Shown here: piece after piece, positions 39,001-45,220 of the stretch
Layout: each line of letters begins with the position of its first letter
Numbering within the stretch: the stretch's first letter is position 1
Assembly: GCA_903829085.1 (NCBI GenBank)
Contig: CAIKOL010000346.1
Span: 1 to 45,220 of the forward strand
Length of the DNA: 45,220 nucleotides
Direction of reading: 5' to 3'
DNA from: an uncultured Anaerolineales bacterium
Lineage (GTDB): Bacteria; Chloroflexota; Anaerolineae; Anaerolineales; Villigracilaceae
Translations under genes and position numbers: made by a program
The notes under the pieces: model-generated
Database searches by the model: none
What the model saw: only the letters and a program-made list of their open reading frames with translations
Told to the model about the DNA's origin: nothing

Positions 39001-39412
39001 CTGCCCCAACCGGTAAGAGAATGCTGGCGATGAGCATTGATAGCGGAATCGTTAAATACAGTGCAAAATCAGAAAATTGACCACTACTGATTGCAAGCAA
39101 ATATCCAATTGCTATTGGGCTGATGGCGAAGATGATGACCCCAATGACGTGAAATTGGCTCCGGGTCAACAGGTAAGCAACAAAGAAGATTCCGCTTAAA
39201 CCCAATAGTCCGAAAATAATATTCTGTATGTATCGATGTTCAAAATATGCCAGCCCTGTAGCGACGAGCGTAAGAACCACCATGGCAAGCGAAATTGCAG
39301 ATGATAACTCTGCTTTTCGGCGGATTACGACATCCTGAACAGAAGGATGAGCTTGAATGAGATTTTGAAAGAATCTATTGATGGTCAGCTGATTATTATT
39401 TTCAGAAGACAT
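36056..39412 (-). CDS. Membrane receptor: about 6 TM, about 5 GAF (one divergent), half-GAF tail; no kinase domain
   Basis: 1118 aa; YYHAGVFLIDDTGRYAVLRAAQG, SWLGVPLVTSGDVIGAIVVQD, FYHAVVFLIDPSNEYAVIREATGEAG and DRVAILLLDREKKILTVKATAGY GAF blocks; 4-bp overlap with the downstream gene. Confidence 0.87.
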   Translation of the reverse strand: MSSENNNQLTINRFFQNLIQAHPSVQDVVIRRKAELSSAISLAMVVLTLVATGLAYFEHRYIQNIIFGLLGLSGIFFVAYLLTRSQFHVIGVIIFAISPIAIGYLLAISSGQFSDFALYLTIPLSMLIASILLPVGAAVALVLFNIIATALVPFVAPSLTSLSAYFLVINFTALGGTVLIVMFARNFLERQRLGEVVDANRKLHSLQATLEQRVEERTRQIRIAADIAQDITTSLDLDALLNKTVNLIIERFQYYHAGVFLIDDTGRYAVLRAAQGPSAKQILKATHRLAVGSPSIIGWVTANKQPRLVSNVIEDPIHLKNELLPETQAEVAVPIMTGDQVLGALDVQSININSFDSETIVTLQTLANQIAFVFQNVRSLESRFSGNQEVADIYRLGYQIGQAQTENDIYQKIQEIFSMAPYLFLYLAVEGESLRILIKSGLGAQRGLLLPESMAITLGELESWFSTGIFIGEEARINTLPSNLIKLLQQFRIFSVALVPVLRNKSISAIILIGTREKNPLSISNIQPYISIAEITAISLDRILETKSTERRVFELEAITLASQEISSLRDLPAIYSALHGHIRQTLGDIDFLVALYDAGTDSIAIPYMFEKNISGSEISQIEAFPLGEGLTSILIRTKQPLMIVEDTEKRSAALGAKVVGKTAKSWLGVPLVTSGDVIGAIVVQDTEHERAFDDGDMRFLTTLAAQIAGAIHNTRLLDETRGRALQLQTAAEIARDISSSLDLGELLSEAVTLIRERLNFYHAVVFLIDPSNEYAVIREATGEAGMQMKRAGHKLKVGSKSIVGYVTGSGEPLIVNDTSRDATYYANPLLPDTRAEVAIPLKVGARILGALDVQSVQPYSFKKEDISVLRILADQLAVAVINSELFAETQEHLSQHRLLHHVTTAAASGTTLEESLNSAAQGLQVTLGGDRVAILLLDREKKILTVKATAGYSEEVKQVEVPLGDGITGWVAVHQQLQRINDVTQDPRYIEVGSNVRSELAIPLSYRGELLGVLNVESDQTGAYSENDEELLGTLGGSLAAIMANARLLEQIRHQVEKDRLLYEVTSKIRRSTDMQTIMATTTSELSKALGARRAQIKFDVDNKQTTSSDPTGKETK

Positions 39413-39475
39413 GCAGGTCTCCTCAAAAGATGGAAGACGAAATCAGGAACAGATGCAGGGTCTTGCTTATGGTGC

Positions 39476-39940
39476 TTAGCTCATCTCCCAAACTGGATTT
39501 CCAGCGAGAATAAAGCGGATCTGGTCTGGAAAACGGTCGGGGTCAAGCGGTTTACCAAGAAAGCCATCGAAACCGGAGCTTCGAGCCTTGTTCATCTGTT
39601 CAACACTGGCCTCAGCGGTAACGGCGATGATTGGAACTTTCTTTAATCGTTCAGATGCCCGGATTTTCTTAAGCGCACCGAATCCGTCTTCGTAGGGCAG
39701 GCGGATATCCATGAGAACGAGATCGAGACGCGGAAGTGTATCAGCATATTCAACAACTTCGTAACCCGATGTTTTCCATTCGCAATGGATGCCAAGATAA
39801 CCCAGCATGCGGGCAATGAGAACAAAGTTCGATACATTGTCTTCCACCACCAAGACTGTGCAATCTTTAGGAATGGTATATTTCCGGGTTGGCTGGGTAT
39901 CGGAGGTGGGGTTTTGAATAGTATCTTGTGGATCAGACAT
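39476..39940 (-). CDS. Stand-alone response regulator receiver protein
   Basis: TVLVVEDNVSNFVLIARML...LVLMDIRLPYEDGFGALKKI...IIAVTAEA...GFLGKPLD; no output domain. Confidence 0.92.
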   Translation of the reverse strand: MSDPQDTIQNPTSDTQPTRKYTIPKDCTVLVVEDNVSNFVLIARMLGYLGIHCEWKTSGYEVVEYADTLPRLDLVLMDIRLPYEDGFGALKKIRASERLKKVPIIAVTAEASVEQMNKARSSGFDGFLGKPLDPDRFPDQIRFILAGNPVWEMS

Positions 39941-39942
39941 AA

Positions 39943-40317
39943 TTATCTTTTCCTTAGGTAGACATCAACTTGCTGAGGAAGAAGATCAACATCAATTGGC
40001 TTTTGGATATAGCCATCACAGCCAGCCTCGAGGGATTTTTCGCGGTCGCCACGCATCACGTTGGCGGTCAGTGCTACAATGGGAACGCTTTCAAAACCTG
40101 GAAGTGAGCGGATACGGGCGGTTAAAGAGTAGCCGTCCATATCAGGCATATTAATATCCATCAAAATTAAGTCCGGGTGCAGGGTTTTAAGTGCTTCCAA
40201 ACCTTCTCCAGCGTTCCCGGCCTCTACGATTTTATAACCCTCTGCCGTTAATACTCGCCGGACAAGCAAACGGTTATCGAAATTATCTTCAATATTGAGG
40301 ATGGTTGCAGAACCCAT
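39943..40317 (-). CDS. Stand-alone response regulator receiver protein
   Basis: MGSATILNIEDNFDNRLLVRRVL...LILMDINMPDMDGYSL...VALTANVM...GYIQKPID; the ORF extends to 40344, but Met 40317 has a GGAGG upstream. Confidence 0.92.
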   Translation of the reverse strand: MGSATILNIEDNFDNRLLVRRVLTAEGYKIVEAGNAGEGLEALKTLHPDLILMDINMPDMDGYSLTARIRSLPGFESVPIVALTANVMRGDREKSLEAGCDGYIQKPIDVDLLPQQVDVYLRKR

Positions 40318-40457
40318 AAATTTCTGAGGCCTCCGATAATCCATTTTAGCATGTCAAGAATAGCGGCGCATAACAGCATCCTTGCAATCTCCACCAAAAA
40401 AACTGGCTGGAATTGGCGGGAACGTTTACAATAAAAGCAGACGAAAATAGGAGCGAA

Positions 40458-42470
40458 ATGATGACTCAAAGTGATGATCTTGAACTTCGGGCAGTGAATA
40501 CAATCCGGTTTCTCTCAGCGGATATGGTCCAGCAAGCGCGTTCCGGACATCCGGGACTACCGATGGGTTGCGCAGCAATAGCTTATACAATCTGGACGAG
40601 GCACTTACGCCACAATCCCCGAAACCCGCAATGGCCTGACCGGGACCGTTTCATCCTTTCAGGTGGTCATGGAAGTGCACTTCTATATTCACTCTTACAC
40701 TTGACCGGTTATGATCTATCGTTGGATGAATTAAAGAACTTCCGAAAATGGGGAAGCAAGACACCTGGTCATCCTGAATATGGAATTACACCTGGAGTGG
40801 AAGTAACAACCGGTCCTTTGGGACAGGGTTTTGCCAATGGTGTTGGGATGGCGGTTGCTGAAGCACATCTCGCAGCTGAATTCAATATGCCTGGTAATCA
40901 GGTGATAAACCATACGGTTTACGCGATTGTCACAGATGGCGATTTGATGGAAGGAATTTCTGCTGAGGCTGCCTCGTTGGCTGGTCATTTAAGACTGGGG
41001 AAGCTTATTTACCTTTACGATGATAACCGGATATCAATCGATGGCTCAACGGAAATTGCCTTTACCGAGGATCGAGCCGCCCGGTTTGCAGCCTATGGCT
41101 GGCAGGTTCTGCGGGTCGCCGATGGAAACAATGTGGAAGAAATTGATGCCGCAATCCAGCAAGCAAAAACTAACCCGCGTCCGTCACTCATCGTTTGTCG
41201 AACTACGATTGGGTTCGGTTTACCAACCCGGCAGGGAACCAGCAAGGCACATGGTGAACCACCCGGCGACGAGGAATTGGCTGGCGCCAAGAAGAATCTA
41301 GGCTGGCCGATAGAGCCGCGTTTCTTAATCCCTGAGGAGGTACAAGCATTTTTCCGTCAAGCAGTGGAAAAAGGCCGCGTGTGGGAGGCAAACTGGAGGT
41401 CTAAATTGGAAATCTACCGGGCCACCCAGCCAGAAAAAAGCGTTGACCTGGAACGTCGTTTGCGTGGGGAATTACCAGTAGACTGGCAGTTAGCAATTCC
41501 TGTCTTCCCAGCGGATGAGAAAGGATTGGCGACGCGCATCGCATCTTCGAAAGTACTGAACGCATTGGCAGTTAAAATTCCCGAGTTCATTGGTGGTTCT
41601 GCAGATTTAGCCCCTTCGACTAAGACATGGATCGAAAACAGCCCAGCATTTGAGCCAGAAACCCCAAGTGGACGAAACTTTCATTTTGGCGTGCGCGAAC
41701 ATGCCATGGGCGCAGTCGTTAATGGTCTGGCTGTACATGGCGGCATTATTCCATTTGGCGCAACATTTTTGGCGTTTGCCGATTACATGCGTGAACCGAT
41801 CAGACTTTCGGCTCTCTCGCACTATCCAAGCATCTGGGTCTTTACACATGATAGTATTGGAGTAGGTGAGGATGGACCGACTCACCAACCTGTGGAACAC
41901 CTGGCGACTCTCCGTGCAATACCCGGAATGACAGTTATACGTCCGGCAGATGCCAATGAGACCGCAGTCGCCTGGAAATTTGCAATAGAACACCGGAATG
42001 GGCCAACCTTGCTGGCATTGACCCGTCAAAATGTTCCCACGCTTGACCGAAACCTGTTTTCCCCGGCTGACGGTCTGGAGAGAGGTGCATATATTCTGGC
42101 CGACTTGGGGGATGGCGACCCGGAGATAATCTTAATGGCTTCTGGTTCAGAAGTGAGCCTGATCGTTGAAGCAGGTTTGCGACTGGCTGCGGAAGCTGTC
42201 TCGGTGCGTCTGGTATCTTTCCCATCCTGGGAAATATTCATTGCGCAGGATCCGGCGTATCGAGAGAGCGTTTTACCGACTATGGTCAAATCCCGGCTTG
42301 CAGTTGAAGCAGGCGTTTCAATGGGTTGGGAACGTTGGGTAGGGGATGGAGGAATTATTCTTGGAGTGGACCGTTTTGGCGCGTCTGCTCCCTATGAAAT
42401 CGTATATCGAGAATTCGGCTTATCGATTGGGAATATTGTTAAGCGGGCGCTTCAACTGGTGCGACATTAA
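40458..42470 (+). CDS. tkt: Transketolase
   Basis: [57 protein letters not shown] and [31 protein letters not shown] ataggagcgaaATG at 40458. Confidence 0.95.
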   Translation: MMTQSDDLELRAVNTIRFLSADMVQQARSGHPGLPMGCAAIAYTIWTRHLRHNPRNPQWPDRDRFILSGGHGSALLYSLLHLTGYDLSLDELKNFRKWGSKTPGHPEYGITPGVEVTTGPLGQGFANGVGMAVAEAHLAAEFNMPGNQVINHTVYAIVTDGDLMEGISAEAASLAGHLRLGKLIYLYDDNRISIDGSTEIAFTEDRAARFAAYGWQVLRVADGNNVEEIDAAIQQAKTNPRPSLIVCRTTIGFGLPTRQGTSKAHGEPPGDEELAGAKKNLGWPIEPRFLIPEEVQAFFRQAVEKGRVWEANWRSKLEIYRATQPEKSVDLERRLRGELPVDWQLAIPVFPADEKGLATRIASSKVLNALAVKIPEFIGGSADLAPSTKTWIENSPAFEPETPSGRNFHFGVREHAMGAVVNGLAVHGGIIPFGATFLAFADYMREPIRLSALSHYPSIWVFTHDSIGVGEDGPTHQPVEHLATLRAIPGMTVIRPADANETAVAWKFAIEHRNGPTLLALTRQNVPTLDRNLFSPADGLERGAYILADLGDGDPEIILMASGSEVSLIVEAGLRLAAEAVSVRLVSFPSWEIFIAQDPAYRESVLPTMVKSRLAVEAGVSMGWERWVGDGGIILGVDRFGASAPYEIVYREFGLSIGNIVKRALQLVRH

Positions 42471-42558
42471 AAATAGCGTATCCAGATAATTATCGATAGG
42501 GATAAGTAGAACTGTTAATAGAGATGAGGGAATACACGATCGAGCAGGTAGCGTTCTC

Positions 42559-43299
42559 CTAGAATCTCCATAATTTAGAACCATAACCTGTTCTAAGATA
42601 TTTTTCGATTGAGTTGCGCATATCATTTTCGTCGACATACAAAAGCGGAATTTGCGAACGTTGACAGGCGAAACCATCTTGCCAGGCTTTTAGCCCAGCC
42701 GAGGAAATTTCCAGCGAGAAGGTTTCCGGATTAACAGGCAGCCATTCAGCAAGAGTATGCTCACCATAGATCAGGTACGGGTAATCAGCGTAATGCCAAA
42801 GGGGGATCCCTAATCGTTCCGCTGCGGTGCGGGTCAGGACATGGTCCCGGTGCGATCCAATAGCCAATGGTGAGACCAATTCACATGGCTCGGTTATATT
42901 CTTGCGGATGAAATCGGTTACCGGCGGGATAAGGTAAGACTCAACCGGTTCCAATGGCTTCATTTGATCCTCGTTCTCTTTTATCACTGGTTCGTCAGTT
43001 CCTGGAATATATCGGTAGATATTATCTGGAACCGTATATCGCCTAAAGGACGCTGCACCCAAAACATTGCAGCACGCTGCATCCTCAATGCTGCGGTTTA
43101 AGGGGACATCATCGCCGATATTCCAGAAACCGTGAAGAAGTTGAGCGTATTCTGTCAAAGGTCTGCCTGCAGGCGGGTCACCGGCGCAAATGGTCCAGAC
43201 CTCCACCTTATCACCACGCTGAGCCAGTTCCCAAACCAGGCCACCAGCGGAGAGCACCACATCATCAAAATGAGTAGAGAGGAAAACCCAGTTTTTCAT
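42559..43299 (-). CDS. PIG-L/LmbE-family deacetylase
   Basis: VFLSTHFDDVVLSAGGLVWELAQRGDKVEVWTICAGDPP; SPLAIGSHRDHVLTRTAAE. Confidence 0.85.
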   Translation of the reverse strand: MKNWVFLSTHFDDVVLSAGGLVWELAQRGDKVEVWTICAGDPPAGRPLTEYAQLLHGFWNIGDDVPLNRSIEDAACCNVLGAASFRRYTVPDNIYRYIPGTDEPVIKENEDQMKPLEPVESYLIPPVTDFIRKNITEPCELVSPLAIGSHRDHVLTRTAAERLGIPLWHYADYPYLIYGEHTLAEWLPVNPETFSLEISSAGLKAWQDGFACQRSQIPLLYVDENDMRNSIEKYLRTGYGSKLWRF

Positions 43300-44594
43300 T
43301 TGGCCGCCTGAGTGCGAGAGTTGATCTCTTTTTGAGGCACCTTGATGGCGAAAATGATACCACCTAGTAAGAATAAGAATGCCGAGATAATGAAAATTGA
43401 CATGAAAGTGGTGCGGGTCAGGGTTACCAGTATCACCCCAAATATCAAACCACCCAATGCACCCGAGACGCCAGTCGATAGGTTGCTGTAAGCCATATAT
43501 TGGCCGGCCTCATCTTTGGGAGCCAGATCACTGGCCAGAGCAGGGGCGATGGCCATGATTGGACCGGTGGCAGCCGATCGGATGGCAGCCAATATTAGAA
43601 ACGCAATGTAATTGTTCACTAAACCCATCAGTAAAGTGGTTATTGCGCATAGGAACATTGCCCATAGGATTAATGGACGACGTCCAATCCTGTCAGAAAC
43701 TACGCCCGAGATGATTGCAGAAACCATCGTAAAAACCAGGCTGATACCGCCCATTGTCCTGAAGCCCGCGTCCGGATTGACCGCCGGGAAGTAGACCTGG
43801 AAGAAATAACGGGCAAAGAACTGCAAGCTGTTGATCCCCATATATGCCAGCAACATGGCAAAAACAACCCAGAAGAAAACCGCAACGCGTGTCTTGACTC
43901 GGAACATATCGCGCACCGCCTGTCCGAGACTTATTTTGTCCGAAGATTGTGCTGGTTTATCTTTTCCACGGATAACCACGGCATTGATAATGCCGCTCAC
44001 CGCAAGAACCCCGCCGATCAACCAGAGTGCAAGTCCGGTCTGGCCGTTTTGGTTGAAAATGGTAACCACTACAATGCCTATGGTTGCCCCGATCATAGTT
44101 AGGAAACCCTGGATTCCGGAAGCTGTACCGCGTTGGTTCTCGGGTACAACATCCACCAGCAGCGGCCACCAGGCTCCGTTGCCTACGTTGGTGGTAAACT
44201 GCATCCCGCAGTAGCTTAGAATAATGATCGGCAATCCAAGGGAGAGGAAAATCGGCCTCAAGGTTGGGGCGAGAAAGAGGGTGGGCAGCCCGATCAAGGG
44301 TAAACCTATTATCGCACCGATCAAGATCGCCGGAGTGCGTCGGCCCCACCGGCTTGCGCTATGGTCGCTCAGGATGCCGGAAAGTAGACTGACAATAATC
44401 GCCAGGAGAGTACCGAAGAAACCAATTAAACCGGTCACCAGTCCTTTTCCCTGGGTCACGACTCCTTCCACGAGGGTGGGCAACAGAACGCTATTGTAGG
44501 CGGTCCAGACCAGGTTGGCCCCCAACATCAACATACTCATCCCAAACAAGAAACCAATGGAACGTTTTACTGACAAACCTGATTGAGTTGTCAT
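43296..44594 (-). CDS. Major facilitator superfamily transporter
   Basis: 12-TM pattern; GILSDHSASRWGRRTPAILIGAIIG and GVVSDRIGRRPLILWAMFL loops. The ORF extends to 44654, but Met 44594 (MTTQSGLSVKR) has ggagag upstream. Confidence 0.9.
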   Translation of the reverse strand: MTTQSGLSVKRSIGFLFGMSMLMLGANLVWTAYNSVLLPTLVEGVVTQGKGLVTGLIGFFGTLLAIIVSLLSGILSDHSASRWGRRTPAILIGAIIGLPLIGLPTLFLAPTLRPIFLSLGLPIIILSYCGMQFTTNVGNGAWWPLLVDVVPENQRGTASGIQGFLTMIGATIGIVVVTIFNQNGQTGLALWLIGGVLAVSGIINAVVIRGKDKPAQSSDKISLGQAVRDMFRVKTRVAVFFWVVFAMLLAYMGINSLQFFARYFFQVYFPAVNPDAGFRTMGGISLVFTMVSAIISGVVSDRIGRRPLILWAMFLCAITTLLMGLVNNYIAFLILAAIRSAATGPIMAIAPALASDLAPKDEAGQYMAYSNLSTGVSGALGGLIFGVILVTLTRTTFMSIFIISAFLFLLGGIIFAIKVPQKEINSRTQAAK

Positions 44595-44695
44595 GCTCTC
44601 TCCGTTGTTGGTCTTGGAATCATTCAATGAACGGATTATGCGAACAGCGTTCAAGTTGGCATTATCCGTTTAGTGGATAGTTAATTGAGAAATGC

Positions 44696-45025
44696 CTACA
44701 TCATGATTTTTTGAAGTTTCATCAGGTCTTCCATTGCACCTTTGACCTGGATCTTGCGCTGCATGTAAGCAGTGGTGCCATTAACCTTCTTGTCCATGAT
44801 CCCTGATAGGATATCTGTGGTCACAGTGATCAGCACGTCTGGTTTTTCGATTGTCTCCTGGCTGAGGGTGGCGGATGTGCCGTCCACAGCCCGGATGAGC
44901 CATAACTCATTTGTGTCAGAGAACTTAAATTGAAGGGTTTTCGAGAACCCTTTCAAAGCAGCCTGAACGCTGGGGTCTGCGAATCGGGCCACCATCTTCT
45001 CAAGATACGGTTTGATGTCTGCCAT
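44696..45025 (-). CDS. SCP2 sterol-binding domain protein
   Basis: 109 aa; LQFKFSDTNELWLIRAVDG...KPDVLITVTTDILSGIMDKKVNGTTAYMQRKIQVKGAMEDLMKLQKIM. Confidence 0.85.
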   Translation of the reverse strand: MADIKPYLEKMVARFADPSVQAALKGFSKTLQFKFSDTNELWLIRAVDGTSATLSQETIEKPDVLITVTTDILSGIMDKKVNGTTAYMQRKIQVKGAMEDLMKLQKIMM

Positions 45026-45072
45026 GGAATTCTCCTTTTTCTAAATGCGATTTGATGATTAATGATTGACAA

Positions 45073-45220
45073 TTACACGATTTTTACCAGGGTATTACCT
45101 TTATGGACTGATTCATATGCTTTCTCTACTATTTTTACCGCATAACAGCAGTCCAGCGGATCAACAATTGGAGGGCGATTCTCCACCACTGAGCGGACAA
45201 ACTCCTTGACCTCCTCCACG
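45073..45220 (-). CDS. C-terminal fragment of a probable Gfo/Idh/MocA-family oxidoreductase (runs off the window)
   Basis: Manual translation of the reverse strand: VEEVKEFVRSVVENRPPIVDPLDCCYAVKIVEKAYESVHKGNTLVKIV then stop. Confidence 0.6.
   Translation of the reverse strand, partial: VEEVKEFVRSVVENRPPIVDPLDCCYAVKIVEKAYESVHKGNTLVKIV

Noticed and set aside
19434-39412. Long near-repeats between receptor genes as a mobile or recombinational repeat
   Set aside because: The similarity lies in the protein-level GAF motifs (paralogy), not in long identical DNA blocks; no insertion-sequence ends or transposase.
40345-40457. Divergent promoter of the array and tkt (TTGACA on the minus strand near 40370)
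   Set aside because: TTGACA is present but no -10 with acceptable spacing was found, so no promoter is called.
41607-42029. 140-aa minus-strand ORF
   Set aside because: Antisense to transketolase; no family features.
42495-42515. I-SceI-like string tagggataa in the tkt/PIG-L intergenic region
   Set aside because: Only about 9 bases match the 18-bp homing site; no intein, intron or endonuclease gene in the window. Chance similarity.
42471-42558. Terminator between tkt and the PIG-L gene
   Set aside because: Only weak imperfect dyads (tatcc...ggata) were visible; not enough stem or T tract to call.

Overview
The window looks like a chromosomal segment from a Chloroflexota/Anaerolineae-type bacterium. 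The taxonomic guess is inference from protein style only. It has a housekeeping left flank: ftsY, an NTF2-like protein, prfB with a programmed +1 frameshift, rpmF, a class I aminotransferase, pckA, hflX, a sensor kinase, an M28 peptidase and trmFO. Next is a + strand three-gene phosphorelay (multi-GAF histidine kinase, REC-GAF-histidine kinase, OmpR-type regulator; 11.6-16.6 kb). The centre is a tightly packed minus-strand array of about 12 genes (40.3 to 16.8 kb). It encodes two stand-alone REC proteins, six membrane GAF receptors with no visible kinase, methyl-accepting or cyclase output domain, a ParA-like ATPase without ParB, an 1891-aa GAF/PAS hybrid histidine kinase with two REC domains, a threonine-synthase-like PLP enzyme fused in frame to a REC domain, and a DMT transporter. 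The right flank carries transketolase, a PIG-L deacetylase, an MFS transporter, an SCP2 protein and the C-terminus of a probable Gfo/Idh/MocA oxidoreductase. The best candidate for an undescribed system is the minus-strand array. All six receptors end in a truncated GAF N-terminal half, while the big kinase begins with a GAF C-terminal half and sits next to a ParA and a REC-controlled metabolic enzyme. No tRNA, rRNA, CRISPR array or transposase was recognised. All domain calls are by eye from the supplied translations; no database search was run.
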